From Ensifer adhaerens (lineage in GTDB: Bacteria; Pseudomonadota; Alphaproteobacteria; Rhizobiales; Rhizobiaceae), in assembly GCF_020035535.1 (NCBI RefSeq), contig NZ_CP083351.1, positions 496,001 to 560,000 on the forward strand: a DNA stretch of 64,000 nucleotides. The letters are read 5' to 3'. The position numbers were made by a program, and so were the translations under genes. The notes under the pieces were generated by a model. It did not search any database. It was not told the DNA's origin and saw only the letters and a list, made by a program, of their open reading frames with translations. Positions 35,338 through 46,095 of this stretch are shown in pieces; the stretch's first letter is position 1, and each line of letters opens with the position of its first letter.

Positions 35338-38300
35338 GTGGGTAGACAAAGCGAGGACGTTCGGCGTGCTCAAGTCGGGTCGGTAGACCGTCTTGAGCCG
35401 GCTCCGATGGCAGGTGAAGCAGCCCGGGCGCTGGTGGAAGCGCTGATTGCCATGAAGCAGGGCGACTTCTCGGTAAGGATGAGGTCAGACCTGGACGGAG
35501 TTGCCGGAAAAATAGCCGATACGTTCAACGATATCATCGCCGCCAACCAGAAAATGGCGCAACAGCTCGAGCATGTCGGCCAGGTCGTTGGTCGGGACGG
35601 GCGCACGAGCACACGCGTCAGGTTCGGCCTTACCGATGGTTCGTGGTCGGCCATGGAAGGCTCGATCAATACCCTGATTGACGATCTTGTCTGGCCGACG
35701 GCGGCGGTCACTCGAACGATTGCCGCGGTCGCAAAAGGCGATCTCCTGCAAACCGTTCCGCTCGACGTCGATGGCCGGCCCTTGAAAGGTGAATTCCTGC
35801 GGTCGGCTGGCATCGTCAACACGATGATCAAACAGCTGAGTGTCTTCACGTCGGAAGTCACCCGGGTTGCTCGCGAGGTGGGTACGGACGGCAAGCTCGG
35901 CGGCCAGGCTCAGGTCCCCGAAGTGACCGGCGTCTGGAAAGACCTCACTGAAAGCGTCAACTCGATGGCGTCAAATCTTACGGCGCAAGTGCGCAACATC
36001 GCGGATGTTACGATCGCAGTTGCCAATGGAGACCTTTCCAAAAAGATCACCGTCGATGTCCGCGGTGAAATCCTGCAGCTGAAAGAGGCCATTAACACGA
36101 TGGTCGACCAGTTGCGTTCCTTTGCATCGGAGGTGACCCGCGTTGCGCGCGAGGTTGGGACGGAAGGAAAGCTCGGGGGGCAGGCGCTTGTTCCCGGAGT
36201 CGCTGGCACGTGGAAGGACCTGACGGACTCTGTCAACGCTATGTGTGGCAACCTGACAGCACAGGTTCGAAACATTGCACAAGTGACGACTGCCGTTGCC
36301 AGAGGCGACCTTTCTCGCAAGATCACCGTCGACGTGTCGGGAGAAATTCTGGAGCTCAAGGAGACCATCAACACGATGGTCGATCAGCTAAACGGATTTG
36401 CCGGCGAAGTGACCCGCGTTGCCCGCGAAGTGGGCACCGAAGGACGCCTCGGTGGGCAGGCCCAGGTGCCAGGCGTGGCGGGGACCTGGAAGGATCTTAC
36501 CGATAACGTCAACTCGATGGCTTCCAACCTGACAGCTCAGGTGCGCAACATCGCCGAGGTGTCCACAGCCATTGCCAACGGGGACCTGTCCAAGAAGATC
36601 ACGGTTACCGTTTCGGGCGAAATCCTGGAACTCAAGGAAACCATCAACACGATGGTCGACCAGCTCAATGCGTTTGCATCCGAAGTAACGCGCGTGGCGC
36701 GTGAAGTTGGAACTGAGGGACGGCTCGGCGGCCAGGCGAATGTGCGCGGCGTTGCCGGCACGTGGAAGGACCTGACCGAAAACGTCAACTCGATGGCAGG
36801 AAATCTGACGGCACAAGTGCGCAACATCGCCGAAGTATCGACGGCAATCGCCAATGGCGATCTGTCCAAGAAGATCACCGTAGATGTCAAGGGCGAGATC
36901 CTCGAACTCAAGGAAACCATCAATACGATGGTGGACCGCCTGAACGCTTTTGCTTCCGAAGTCACGCGGGTGGCAAGAGAAGTCGGCACGGAAGGTCGCC
37001 TTGGCGGTCAGGCCAACGTGCGGGGTGTCGCCGGGACGTGGAAAGATCTGACGGATTCAGTCAATTCCATGGCATCGAACCTGACTGCTCAGGTCCGAAA
37101 CATTGCCGAGGTCGCAACCGCCGTCGCACAAGGGGACCTGTCGAAGAAGATCACCGTTACGGTATCGGGCGAAATCCTGGAGCTCAAGGAAACCGTCAAT
37201 ACGATGGTCGACCAGTTGAACGGGTTTGCCGGGGAGGTGACGCGCGTTGCACGGGAGGTCGGCACGGAAGGGCGGCTCGGCGGCCAGGCAAACGTGCTCG
37301 GCGTTGCCGGCACGTGGAAGGACCTGACGGACTCCGTCAACTCGATGGCCGGAAACCTGACTGCGCAGGTTCGCAACATCGCCGAGGTGTCGACCGCCAT
37401 CGCCAACGGCGACCTTTCGCGCAAGATCACCGTCGATGTGAGAGGGGAGATCCTGCAGCTGAAGGAAACGCTCAACACGATGGTGGACCAGTTGAACAGG
37501 TTCGCATCCGAAGTCACCCGTGTTGCCCGAGAAGTCGGAACCGAAGGCAAGCTCGGCGGACAAGCGCAGGTTCCAGGGGTCGCCGGAACCTGGAAGGATC
37601 TCACCGAGAACGTCAATTTCATGGCGTCCAACTTGACAGGCCAGGTCAGGAACATTGCCGAAGTCACCACTGCCGTCGCGCGAGGCGATCTTTCGCGCAA
37701 GATCACCGTCGATGTTCGCGGCGAGATCCTTCTCCTAAAGGACACCCTCAACACAATGGTCGATCAGCTGCGCTCCTTTGCGGGCGAGGTAACCCGCGTG
37801 GCGCGGGAGGTCGGAACCGACGGTCGCCTGGGCGGCCAGGCAGTCGTCCCCGGTGTAGCCGGCACATGGAAGGACCTAACCGACAACGTTAATCTGCTTG
37901 CCGCCAACCTCACGACCCAGGTCCGCAACATCGCGGAAGTCACGACGGCGGTCGCGCGTGGCGACCTGTCCCGGAAAATAACGGTGGACGTGAAGGGCGA
38001 AATTCTCGAACTCAAGAACACCATCAACACAATGGTGGATCAACTCAACGCCTTCGCCGGCGAAGTGACGCGCGTAGCGCGTGAAGTGGGAACGGAAGGC
38101 AAGCTTGGCGGTCAGGCGCAGGTGCCAGGTGTTGCCGGAACCTGGAAGGATCTGACCGACACGGTGAATGTCATGGCGGCCAATCTTACCGAGCAGGTCC
38201 GCGGCATCGTTAAGGTAGTAACGGCGGTCGCGAACGGCGATCTGAAGCAAAACCTGACGGTCGCGTCTAAGGGCGAAGTCGCGGCCCTTGCCGAAACTAT

Positions 38301-41300
38301 AAACAATATGACCAACACCCTAGCGACCTTCGCCGATCAGGTCACCAGCGTTGCGCGCGAAGTAGGTGTCGAAGGCCGCCTCGGCGGGCAGGCGCATGTT
38401 CCCGGCACCGCGGGTACCTGGAAGGACCTGACAGGCAACGTCAACCTCTTGGCTGCCAATCTGACGACGCAGGTACGCGCGATCGCCGAAGTGGCAACTG
38501 CTGTGACGAAGGGTGATCTTACGCGTTCCATCCAAGTCGAAGCTCGCGGGGAGGTAGCCGAACTCAAGGACAACATCAATACCATGATCGGCAATCTGCG
38601 GCTCACGACCGAACGCAATACCGAGCAGGATTGGCTAAAGACCAATCTTGCCCGCTTCACCAATATGCTTCAAGGCCAGCGCGATCTGGCATTGGTCGGG
38701 AAGATGCTTTTGTCCGAACTGGCGCCGCTCGTGGGCGCTCACCAGGGCGTTATTTATCAGGTCGACGGTGAAGAGCGCCAGCCGACGCTTTCCCTGCTGT
38801 CCGCTTATGCCGACGGTACAGATGCGACACATCCCGCCCGCCTGGCATTCGGGCAGGGGCTGATCGGACAGTGCGCGACCGATACCCGCAGGATACTCAT
38901 CACCAACTTACCGGAAAACGTGATCCCCATCACCTCAGGCGTATTCTCCGCGCCTCCCAAGAGCGCCATTGTGCTACCCGTTCAATTCGAAGGGCAGGTC
39001 AAGGCGGTGATTGAGCTCGCGTCCGCCGGCGACTTTACGGAACTTCAATTATCTTTCCTTGACCAGTTGACGATGTCGATCGGCATTGTACTCAACTCGA
39101 TCGAAGCGACGATGCAGACCGAAGGGCTGTTGAAGCAGTCGCAGCAGTTGGCGACCGAGCTTCAGACCCAGCAGAAGGAGTTGCAGCAGACGAACGAACA
39201 ACTGGAGCTAAAGGCGCAGCAGCTGGAGGAACGAAACGTCGAGGTGGAAGGCAAGAACCAGGAAATCGAGCAGGCGCGCCGAGCGCTGGAGGAAAAGGCT
39301 ACGGAGCTCGCCCTGACATCAAAGTACAAATCAGAATTCCTCGCCAACATGTCGCACGAGCTTCGCACGCCACTGAATTCGATCCTGATCCTCGGCCAGC
39401 AACTGGGTGACAATCCCGATGGTAACCTGTCGGCGAGGCAGGTGGAGTTCGCCAAAACGATCCACGGCGCCGGCACGGATCTGCTCAACCTGATCAGCGA
39501 TATCCTCGACCTCTCCAAAATCGAGTCCGGCACGGTTTCGGTCGATGCCGAGGAGATTTTCATCAACAACCTGCTTGAGGTGATGTCGCGGCCGTTCCGG
39601 CACGAAGCCGAAAATCGAAACCTGTCTTATGCCGTGGAAATCACCCAGGACGTCCCAAAGAGTATCATCACGGACTCCAAGCGACTACAGCAGATCCTCA
39701 AGAACCTGCTTTCCAACGCCTTCAAGTTTACCGCCGAAGGAGGGGTAACCCTGAAAGTTGCCCTGGCAAAAGGCTGGTCCTGTGACCACGCCTCTTTGCA
39801 ACATGCTCCCCTGGTGGTCGCTTTCGAAGTCGTGGATACTGGAATTGGAATCCTACCGGAAAAACAGCGCATCATCTTCGAGGCATTCCAGCAGGCGGAT
39901 GCCTCTACCAGTCGCAAATACGGGGGGACGGGGCTTGGGCTTGCCATTAGCCGGGAACTCGCAAATCTCCTTGGAGGAGAAATCCAGCTGCGAAGCACGC
40001 CAGGCATCGGCAGCGCGTTTGTCCTCTACTTGCCACTGAGCTATGTCGGTGCGTCGACCAACGCGAGACACCTTCCAGCCTCCAGCAATGTCGTGCAGCT
40101 TGCAGAGGTGGCGGCGGCACGTCGGGCTGATCGGACGCAGGAACCGGTTTTCGACGATCGCGGTGTGATTGGACCGGGCGACGCAATCCTACTGATCGTT
40201 GAAGACGACCCCCACTATGCGCGGGTACTTGTCGATTTGGCCCATGACAACGGCTTTAAGGTTCTTGTGACGACGCTTGGCAGCGAAGCCCTTGATCTTG
40301 CACAGGAATACAAACCTGCTGCGATTTCGCTCGACATTTTCCTGCCCGACATGTCGGGATGGACTGTCCTTAGCCATCTGAAGCAAAGCCCTGCGACGCG
40401 GCATATCCCGGTCCAGATCATCAGTCTCGACGACGACCGGCAGCATGGACTGACGCGCGGTGCTTTCGCTTTTATGACGAAACCCACCACCACCGATAGC
40501 GTGGGCAAGGCCTTATCCCGCCTAAAATCCTATGCCGAGCCCCGTCGCAAACAGCTTCTTCTCGTTGAGGACAACGAAGCCGAGCGCTTGAGCGTAACTG
40601 CGCTGCTTGGTGACCATGACATCGATATCTTGAGCGTGGGGTCGGGCGGGGAGGCGCTCTCGGCCCTTAAGGAGAGCCCGGCTGATTGCGTGGTTCTGGA
40701 TCTTACGCTTCCTGACATGAGCGGGTTTGAGGTTCTTGAAAAAATCCGCGACGACCAAGACATTGGTGAGGTGCCGGTGGTCGTGTTCACCGGCCGCGCG
40801 CTCACCCCGGCTGAGGACGCACAGTTGCGCACGATGGCGCGGAGCGTCGTCGTGAAGGGCGTAGAATCGCCAGAGCGTCTATTGGACGAGACGGCACTTT
40901 TTCTCCACCGGATCGTTGCAGACATGCCCCCCGCAATGCAGGCATTGCTTGAAGATTTGCATAGCTCAGATGAAGACCTGCTGGGTGTCTCCGTGTTGCT
41001 CGTCGATGACGATGCGCGTAACATTTTTGCCCTTAGCAGCGTATTGGAACGGCGCGGCATGCGGGTGCTGACGGCAACGACCGGCAGCGAGGCAATTGAG
41101 GTTCTTGGTCAAGAGCCGACCGTCGCAATCGTGCTGATGGATATCATGATGCCTGGAATGGACGGTTACGAGACGATGCAGGTCATCCGTTCGGACCTGA
41201 AGTTCCGGCGTCTTCCGATCCTGGCGCTGACCGCAAAGGCAATGAAGGGCGATCGAGAAAAGTGCCTCGAGGCGGGTGCGTCGGATTATCTCGCCAAACC

Positions 41301-41352
41301 CGTCAATACCGAGCAATTGCTGTCGGCACTGCGTATGTGGCTGCACCGCTGA
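35338..41352 (+). CDS. Giant soluble HAMP-array hybrid histidine kinase
   Basis: 2004 residues and no membrane segment. Order: HAMP-like helices (about 25-170); ten tandem 92-residue units, each two HAMP-type modules, opening with [11 protein letters not shown] and containing [16 protein letters not shown] and [17 protein letters not shown] (about 172-1100); GAF (about 1117-1265); long coiled coil; kinase core with His1340 in SHELRTPLN; ATPase domain with GTGLGLAIS; three receivers (about 1616-1730, 1737-1855, 1884-2000), each with its acceptor Asp ([26 protein letters not shown]). HAMP arrays of this kind define fungal Nik1-type osmosensing kinases and some bacterial homologues, but ten pairs is long. 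The GTG start has CGGAG upstream; an ATG at 35407 is possible. The next kinase gene follows after 10 bp. Confidence 0.88.
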   Translation: MGRQSEDVRRAQVGSVDRLEPAPMAGEAARALVEALIAMKQGDFSVRMRSDLDGVAGKIADTFNDIIAANQKMAQQLEHVGQVVGRDGRTSTRVRFGLTDGSWSAMEGSINTLIDDLVWPTAAVTRTIAAVAKGDLLQTVPLDVDGRPLKGEFLRSAGIVNTMIKQLSVFTSEVTRVAREVGTDGKLGGQAQVPEVTGVWKDLTESVNSMASNLTAQVRNIADVTIAVANGDLSKKITVDVRGEILQLKEAINTMVDQLRSFASEVTRVAREVGTEGKLGGQALVPGVAGTWKDLTDSVNAMCGNLTAQVRNIAQVTTAVARGDLSRKITVDVSGEILELKETINTMVDQLNGFAGEVTRVAREVGTEGRLGGQAQVPGVAGTWKDLTDNVNSMASNLTAQVRNIAEVSTAIANGDLSKKITVTVSGEILELKETINTMVDQLNAFASEVTRVAREVGTEGRLGGQANVRGVAGTWKDLTENVNSMAGNLTAQVRNIAEVSTAIANGDLSKKITVDVKGEILELKETINTMVDRLNAFASEVTRVAREVGTEGRLGGQANVRGVAGTWKDLTDSVNSMASNLTAQVRNIAEVATAVAQGDLSKKITVTVSGEILELKETVNTMVDQLNGFAGEVTRVAREVGTEGRLGGQANVLGVAGTWKDLTDSVNSMAGNLTAQVRNIAEVSTAIANGDLSRKITVDVRGEILQLKETLNTMVDQLNRFASEVTRVAREVGTEGKLGGQAQVPGVAGTWKDLTENVNFMASNLTGQVRNIAEVTTAVARGDLSRKITVDVRGEILLLKDTLNTMVDQLRSFAGEVTRVAREVGTDGRLGGQAVVPGVAGTWKDLTDNVNLLAANLTTQVRNIAEVTTAVARGDLSRKITVDVKGEILELKNTINTMVDQLNAFAGEVTRVAREVGTEGKLGGQAQVPGVAGTWKDLTDTVNVMAANLTEQVRGIVKVVTAVANGDLKQNLTVASKGEVAALAETINNMTNTLATFADQVTSVAREVGVEGRLGGQAHVPGTAGTWKDLTGNVNLLAANLTTQVRAIAEVATAVTKGDLTRSIQVEARGEVAELKDNINTMIGNLRLTTERNTEQDWLKTNLARFTNMLQGQRDLALVGKMLLSELAPLVGAHQGVIYQVDGEERQPTLSLLSAYADGTDATHPARLAFGQGLIGQCATDTRRILITNLPENVIPITSGVFSAPPKSAIVLPVQFEGQVKAVIELASAGDFTELQLSFLDQLTMSIGIVLNSIEATMQTEGLLKQSQQLATELQTQQKELQQTNEQLELKAQQLEERNVEVEGKNQEIEQARRALEEKATELALTSKYKSEFLANMSHELRTPLNSILILGQQLGDNPDGNLSARQVEFAKTIHGAGTDLLNLISDILDLSKIESGTVSVDAEEIFINNLLEVMSRPFRHEAENRNLSYAVEITQDVPKSIITDSKRLQQILKNLLSNAFKFTAEGGVTLKVALAKGWSCDHASLQHAPLVVAFEVVDTGIGILPEKQRIIFEAFQQADASTSRKYGGTGLGLAISRELANLLGGEIQLRSTPGIGSAFVLYLPLSYVGASTNARHLPASSNVVQLAEVAAARRADRTQEPVFDDRGVIGPGDAILLIVEDDPHYARVLVDLAHDNGFKVLVTTLGSEALDLAQEYKPAAISLDIFLPDMSGWTVLSHLKQSPATRHIPVQIISLDDDRQHGLTRGAFAFMTKPTTTDSVGKALSRLKSYAEPRRKQLLLVEDNEAERLSVTALLGDHDIDILSVGSGGEALSALKESPADCVVLDLTLPDMSGFEVLEKIRDDQDIGEVPVVVFTGRALTPAEDAQLRTMARSVVVKGVESPERLLDETALFLHRIVADMPPAMQALLEDLHSSDEDLLGVSVLLVDDDARNIFALSSVLERRGMRVLTATTGSEAIEVLGQEPTVAIVLMDIMMPGMDGYETMQVIRSDLKFRRLPILALTAKAMKGDREKCLEAGASDYLAKPVNTEQLLSALRMWLHR
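35869..38628 (+). repeat. Ten tandem 276-bp repeats coding for HAMP pairs
   Basis: The codons for VAREVG recur from 35869 to 38350 at a near-constant 276-bp step, giving ten units. Units 1 to 9 are very similar in protein (variation mainly at Q/L/N/V after GGQA and at N/R after DQL). Unit 10 and the second half of unit 9 are diverged ([20 protein letters not shown]). Synonymous sites differ between units, so the array is not a fresh duplication and seems held by selection on the protein. Confidence 0.85.
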
Positions 41353-41362
41353 GGATTTGGTC

Positions 41363-43036
41363 ATGAATCCCGTCAACATCCTTTTGGTAGACGACCAGCC
41401 GGCAAAGTTGATGAGCTATGAAGTGGTTCTCCAGGACCTGGGGGAAAACCTCATCAAGGCGCAATCGGGTCGCGAAGCCCTGGAGCATCTTCTGCGCAAT
41501 GAGATCGCAGTTATTCTCGTCGACGTTTGCATGCCGGAACAGGACGGCTTCGAGCTTGTCAGCATGATCCGGGAGCATCCGCGGTATCAAAATACCGCAA
41601 TCATCTTTGTGTCTGCCATCATGATGGCCGAGCCCGATCGATTGCGGGGCTATGCGGCAGGGGCCGTCGATTACGTCGCGGTGCCCGTCGTTCCCGAAGT
41701 CTTGCGCGCAAAGGTCAGGGTGTTTGCAGATCTTTATCGCAAGTCGAGAGAGCTGGAACGTCTCAATGTCGACCTTGAAAACCGGGTGCGCGAGCGAACC
41801 GACGAACTGGAGGCCTCCGCAAGCCAGTTGCGACAGCTCAATGAAGAATTGGAAGTGAGAATCAATCAAAGGACCCGAGAGCGCGAAGCGGCGCTTGCGC
41901 AGCTATTTGAGGCGCAAAAGCTTGACACTGTTGGCCAATTGACCGGTGGCGTCGCTCATGACTTCAACAACCTTCTCATGGCGATCCTTGGCAGCCTTCA
42001 GCTTCTCAAAAAGCGGCTTCCCGAAGATGGCAAAAGCGAGCGGCTTGTTGAAAACGCCATACAGGCGGCCGAACGTGGCGCCGCGCTGACCCAACGCTTG
42101 CTCGCGTTTGCCCGCCGCCAGGAGTTGAAGCCGCAGGCGGTGGATTTTCTCGACCTATTTCAAAATGTGGAGGAGTTGCTCAGCAGAGCGCTCGGCCCGG
42201 GGATAGATACCAGGAAACGCATCTCGAGCGCGCTGCCCCCGCTGCTGGTCGACCGTAACCAGCTCGAACTTGCTTTGCTCAATCTGTTTGTGAACGCACG
42301 CGATGCGATGCCCGGAGGCGGTTCACTCGTCGTTTCGGCAGAAGAGGAACCCGGGACGCCACCTAATAACCTTAAAGCCGGCAGATACGTAAGGCTCTCG
42401 GTGTCGGACAGTGGCGAAGGCATGGATGAGGCTACCCTGGCCCGCGCTGCTGAACCGTTTTTCACGACGAAGGGACAAGGAAAAGGGACCGGCCTTGGCC
42501 TGTCCATGGTCCATGGTCTTGCAGCCCAGTCTGGTGGGACATTGGGCCTGGAGAGCAAATTGGGGATGGGAACGACCGTGTCACTTTGGCTTCCGGTCGC
42601 GGAAGATGGGGCCGCAGCCCCCACGCCGACACCGGACTTGCACCATGAGGCTGCCCCATTGCATCGCGGCCTCACAATACTTGTGGTAGACGACGACCCG
42701 CTCGTCAGCATGGGCACATCCGCCATGCTGGAGGACCTTGGGCACGCGACTGTCGAGGCATCGTCGGCAGCCGCCGCACTCGAGATCCTTGATTCGGGGC
42801 AGCGATTTGACCTGGTCGTTAGCGATCAAGCCATGCCAGGCATGACGGGCGTGGAACTCGCGCGTCTGATTTTCTCGTCATATCCTGGCCTGCCGGTCAT
42901 TATCGCCTCTGGCTATTCCGAACTTCCTGACGACGATGGGCTGCCTGAGCTCTTGCGCATGACAAAGCCGTTCACACAAGTGCAACTGCAGACCACCGTT
43001 AGACGAGCGCTCGTCGTCCGGCCGCCGGCTTCTTGA
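41363..43036 (+). CDS. Hybrid kinase REC-HisKA-HATPase-REC, partner of the giant kinase
   Basis: 557 residues. N-terminal receiver (about 5-120, VILVDVCMPEQDGFE), coiled coil, kinase core with His199 in [16 protein letters not shown], ATPase domain with [10 protein letters not shown], and C-terminal receiver (from about 440, LVVSDQAMPGMTGVE). The ATG at 41363 lies 10 bp after the giant kinase stop, so the two are surely co-transcribed. A receiver-first kinase is a natural phospho-acceptor from the giant kinase. Its last 350 residues parallel those of the kinase at 18771-20828, down to [10 protein letters not shown] near the end, so the two share a recent ancestor. Confidence 0.87.
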   Translation: MNPVNILLVDDQPAKLMSYEVVLQDLGENLIKAQSGREALEHLLRNEIAVILVDVCMPEQDGFELVSMIREHPRYQNTAIIFVSAIMMAEPDRLRGYAAGAVDYVAVPVVPEVLRAKVRVFADLYRKSRELERLNVDLENRVRERTDELEASASQLRQLNEELEVRINQRTREREAALAQLFEAQKLDTVGQLTGGVAHDFNNLLMAILGSLQLLKKRLPEDGKSERLVENAIQAAERGAALTQRLLAFARRQELKPQAVDFLDLFQNVEELLSRALGPGIDTRKRISSALPPLLVDRNQLELALLNLFVNARDAMPGGGSLVVSAEEEPGTPPNNLKAGRYVRLSVSDSGEGMDEATLARAAEPFFTTKGQGKGTGLGLSMVHGLAAQSGGTLGLESKLGMGTTVSLWLPVAEDGAAAPTPTPDLHHEAAPLHRGLTILVVDDDPLVSMGTSAMLEDLGHATVEASSAAAALEILDSGQRFDLVVSDQAMPGMTGVELARLIFSSYPGLPVIIASGYSELPDDDGLPELLRMTKPFTQVQLQTTVRRALVVRPPAS

Positions 43037-43256
43037 CGCTGACGGGGGCAGCCCTCGCTCATGAGGCCGCTTTTCGGTGATACTTTCGATCGGAACGGGC
43101 GGAGCCAATCTTGCCTGAACGTGTTGGTCCCGAGCGACCAGGCCTGGGCCGTTTGCTAGATTTATCGGGTTGCCCTCCCTGCAAGGGACCCCTAGTCTTT
43201 ATTGTCGGCGCAGACTGGGCTTCGGCGATCGCTCACCGGCTCAAGGACGCTACGCA

Positions 43257-43694
43257 ATGTTTTCCACCAGCAAACCCACAGCCCTTTTTCCTCATGAAAT
43301 GGATGAGGTCGAGCGGATGTTTCGTGACATCCTTCAAGAGTGTCGCCTTGCGCCGGATTGTGAGGCAGCCGAAGCAATCGCCAGGCGTATTTTTGGCTAT
43401 TATCAAGGGGGCGTTCGCGAGTTCAGCGCGTTGAAGGCCATGCTCGGCCTTGAGGCGGATCCGGGTTCCGAAACGAGTGCTGACAGGGCATTTGGCGGTC
43501 ACGAAGGTGACCGGAATGAGTCCGGGATGAAGGTCCCGCGTTCGCTGGAAATGGCCGACAGCCCTGACGCTCATGGTGTCTGGTTTGGCGCCAAGGTGCT
43601 GCAAGCGCTTGAAGACACCCGCCCCGATCTCGAGCATGTTGATGTTGAGCCCGGTTCGGCGAGCGAGGCCTGGCTGCCGACATCTCAAGACTGA
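43257..43694 (+). CDS. Hypothetical protein, 145 residues
   Basis: The N-terminal part (EMDEVERMFRDILQECRLAP, then AEAIARRIFGYYQGGVREFS) is helical and shares the Y-x-x-G-h-x-E pattern with the proteins at 3116-3337 and 29956-30402. The C-terminal part is polar and probably disordered. The start at 43257 was chosen because the frame upstream of it is not protein-like. Function is unknown. Confidence 0.5.
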   Translation: MFSTSKPTALFPHEMDEVERMFRDILQECRLAPDCEAAEAIARRIFGYYQGGVREFSALKAMLGLEADPGSETSADRAFGGHEGDRNESGMKVPRSLEMADSPDAHGVWFGAKVLQALEDTRPDLEHVDVEPGSASEAWLPTSQD

Positions 43695-43853
43695 CCTCCC
43701 GCAATAGCGTCGTTTAATCCGTAGCCTTCACTGCGACAGGCGAAGATGAAGCTGTCGCGCGAACTATTCGCGCCTCGCGCGTTCCGAATTGCAGATCGTA
43801 CCAAACTTTTTCGCACCACCGGCGTTCTTCCTTCTTCAAACAAGGAGGTGGCA

Positions 43854-44807
43854 ATGAAATCCGAAACTGGCAAGACGCAGCGAAAGATTCAAAAGCAGGT
43901 CGAGAGGGCCGACGAAAAGAAGCCGCGGAAACCTCCCGGTGCAATGCAGGCAGGTGCCCGCCTATATCCCGAGCCGCCGCTTCCAAAGGTGCATCAGGAC
44001 AAGCCGGGATCGGAGGCTGATCTGCCGCTTTCGCCCATGTACGACGCGCCTTTTTACAAGGGCTCAGACAAGTTGAAGGACAAGGTTGCGCTCATCACCG
44101 GGGGTGACTCTGGCATCGGCCGGTCTGTCGCGGTCCTCTTTGCCCGGGAGGGCGCAGATGTCGCGATCCTTCATCTCGAAGAAGCGCAGGATGCAGAAGA
44201 CACGAGAGCGGCGGTCGAGAAGGAGGGTCGTAAGTGCCTCGTGATCAGCGGCGACGTCAAGGACGCGACCTTCTGCCGGCACGCGGTTGAAAGGACCATC
44301 ACGCAGTTTGGCCGGCTGGACATCCTCGTCAACAACGCCGCCTTCCAGGTTCACACATTGAATATCGAAGACCTCACCGACGAGCACTTCGATGAGACGC
44401 TGAAAACGAACCTTTATGGCTACTTCTACATGGCAAAGGCCGCAATTCCCCACATGAAGAACGGTTCCGCCATCATCAATACGGGGTCGGTTACTGGTCT
44501 TAACGGCTCGAAGGAACTCCTCGACTATTCCATGACCAAGGGCGGCATTCATGCTTTCACCCGGGCTCTGTCGGGACAACTCGTGCCCAAGGGCATCCGC
44601 GTGAATGCCGTTGCCCCAGGCCCTGTCTGGACCCCCCTTAATCCGTCGGACAAGCAGGCGAAGGACGTCGAGAAATTCGGCGCCGATACGCCAATGAAAC
44701 GTGCGGCCCAACCTGAGGAGATTGCGCCTGCCTATGTCTTCCTCGCCTCCTCGCAAATGTCGAGTTACATCACCGGCGAAATCCTCCCGATCGTCGGCGG
44801 GTATTGA
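43854..44807 (+). CDS. SDR-family oxidoreductase (YghA-like)
   Basis: 317 residues. A basic, Pro-rich N-terminal extension (about 1-65) precedes a classical short-chain dehydrogenase: NAD(P) motif TGGDSGIGRSV, the NNAA motif, the catalytic Ser of INTGSVTGL, YSMTKGG (Tyr and Lys) and a C-terminal GEILPIVGGY. This long-N-terminus subgroup is typed by E. coli YghA and the GsiB-neighbour dehydrogenases, commonly stress-induced; the substrate is unknown. AAGGAGGTGGCA precedes the ATG at 43854. It is monocistronic. Confidence 0.87.
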   Translation: MKSETGKTQRKIQKQVERADEKKPRKPPGAMQAGARLYPEPPLPKVHQDKPGSEADLPLSPMYDAPFYKGSDKLKDKVALITGGDSGIGRSVAVLFAREGADVAILHLEEAQDAEDTRAAVEKEGRKCLVISGDVKDATFCRHAVERTITQFGRLDILVNNAAFQVHTLNIEDLTDEHFDETLKTNLYGYFYMAKAAIPHMKNGSAIINTGSVTGLNGSKELLDYSMTKGGIHAFTRALSGQLVPKGIRVNAVAPGPVWTPLNPSDKQAKDVEKFGADTPMKRAAQPEEIAPAYVFLASSQMSSYITGEILPIVGGY

Positions 44808-44926
44808 ATTTCCTTGCGGGGCAAGGACGCGGCGCGCCTCGCATCCGTGAGGCGTGAAGGAGGGAGGCCCCGGCCCCGTCAGATTGCTCTGCAAACATGG
44901 CGCTGATGATGCGCCTGGGAACGAAC

Positions 44927-45400
44927 TCAGCCGGCATGGCGGACCTTTCGCCGGCCCGAACCATCACGCGTCCTGAAATTTTCGTATTTTTTCCGTGCGT
45001 CCAATCGGTCGGCGTCCGATATCGGCTCGACCGGTTTGCCTTTTATGTCGTGACGGATGGAGCCCGGCCGTGCGACCGCCATCTGGTAGGTTCTGCAGTG
45101 CACATAAGCCCCGGTCGCCTTGCGAAGGGTCGAAACGCTGATTTCCGGTTTCAAAAGAACACGGGTCTCCGCCCAAAGGCCAAGGGCAAACGGTCGTATC
45201 GGATCGCCGGGCTTTGCCGGCAGGATCCCAATCGGCCGGATTAGTAGCGCGTTGATCGCCTTAGCCTTGGCGACCTCGCGTTCGCGTGCTTCAACCGGAC
45301 CGGAGCTACCGAGGAGCGATTTTATTATCGGGGAATTCTGAGGCAAGGGGCACCCTTGGTCGTCTGGCAGTTCGCGAGGCCAAGATACGCCGTCTAACAT
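44927..45400 (-). CDS. ProQ/FinO-type RNA-binding protein
   Basis: 157 residues. The central part, IRPFALGLWAETRVLLKPEI then LRKATGAYVHCRTYQMAV and RHDIKGKPVEPISDADR, is the ProQ/FinO RNA chaperone domain. A helical N-terminus (VEAREREVAKAKAINALLIR) precedes it and a basic tail follows. Such proteins bind structured small RNAs and, on plasmids, control conjugation (FinO); rhizobial members are often plasmid-encoded and uncharacterised. The ATG at 45400 gives a complete domain. No ribosome binding site stands out. Confidence 0.8.
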   Translation of the reverse strand: MLDGVSWPRELPDDQGCPLPQNSPIIKSLLGSSGPVEAREREVAKAKAINALLIRPIGILPAKPGDPIRPFALGLWAETRVLLKPEISVSTLRKATGAYVHCRTYQMAVARPGSIRHDIKGKPVEPISDADRLDARKKYENFRTRDGSGRRKVRHAG

Positions 45401-45472
45401 GGCGAACCAATGACCCCGCGCCGCTTTCAGTCGATCATTCGTGCAATGGTACGAATAAGGTCCTCCCGCAAA

Positions 45473-45727
45473 TCACATCGCATCCATGCCCTTGATGGCG
45501 TTGCTCAGATGTGACTTGCACTTTTCCACGTCGTTGGCCGCCATGGCTTGCTTGGCCATGTCCAGTTCCTTGGCGGACTCGATTTTCTTTGCGCCATCGT
45601 TGATCTGGCCGATCTGCTGCTCGGCCTTTAGAAGTGCCGCTTCGTCGCAAACGACATCCGTCTGGGCAAAGGCAGCAGTGGCAAGGGCTGCGACGAAGGT
45701 GAGGGTAGCGATTGATTTCAAGATCAT
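45473..45727 (-). CDS. Secreted 84-residue protein, paralogue of 63221-63475
   Basis: Signal peptide (KSIATLTFVAALATAAFAQ, cleavage near 22) and a short helical mature part, VVCDEAALLKAEQQIGQIND then KELDMAKQAMAANDVEKCKS and HLSNAIKGMDAM. The two cysteines of the mature part (VVCD and EKCKS) could form a disulphide linking two helices. The protein at 63221-63475 has the same length, signal, cysteine spacing and C-terminus. It is periplasmic and its function is unknown. Confidence 0.75.
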   Translation of the reverse strand: MILKSIATLTFVAALATAAFAQTDVVCDEAALLKAEQQIGQINDGAKKIESAKELDMAKQAMAANDVEKCKSHLSNAIKGMDAM

Positions 45728-45770
45728 GTGGGTTCTCCATTCGCCGGCCCGATGCCGGCACGCTCAGTTG

Positions 45771-45795
45771 AACCGCGAAGGCGCGTATCTGTTCC
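45771..45795 (-). promoter_or_regulatory. Predicted EcfG/RpoE2 promoter of the secreted 84-residue protein
   Basis: On the reverse strand GGAAC (45795-45791), 16 bases, GGTT (45774-45771), 44 bases before the start codon. The paralogue has the same GGAAC-N16-GGTT form. Confidence 0.58.
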
Positions 45796-46033
45796 TCTAG
45801 TTGCATTGCGGGGACAAAGATTTTTGCCGGGACCGTTGCGGCGCGAACCTGAATTCTCCTCTGGCACGGCGCCGAGCGGCCAACAGAGGGCCACTTCACG
45901 AGGCATGGTGACGGCGGGCCCGTTTGCCGCGGTACAGTCAAAGGTCGCGCCCCCGTCGGTTAGTTTTGCGCGCGGGACACTTTTCAAAGCGAGCCTTCGG
46001 CCATTGAATTTCCAATTTCCGATTAACCCCTGG

Positions 46034-46058
46034 GGAACAATACGAGGATGGTGTCGTT
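46034..46058 (+). promoter_or_regulatory. Predicted EcfG/RpoE2 promoter of csbD-like gene
   Basis: GGAAC at 46034-46038, 16 bases, CGTT at 46055-46058: a full consensus match, 38 bases before the start codon. Confidence 0.7.
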
Positions 46059-46095
46059 TTCCAGAAGTAAGAGAAACAACAATGGAGATAACGCC

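Noticed and set aside
35910..38663. Series of reverse and shifted frames with regular repeats inside the HAMP array
   Set aside because: They are shadows of the tandem 276-bp units. The regular spacing also looks CRISPR-like at first glance, but the repeat is coding, far too long and without spacers.
43080..43130. GGAAC upstream of the 43257 gene
   Set aside because: No CGTT, GGTT or GTTT at 16-18 bases.
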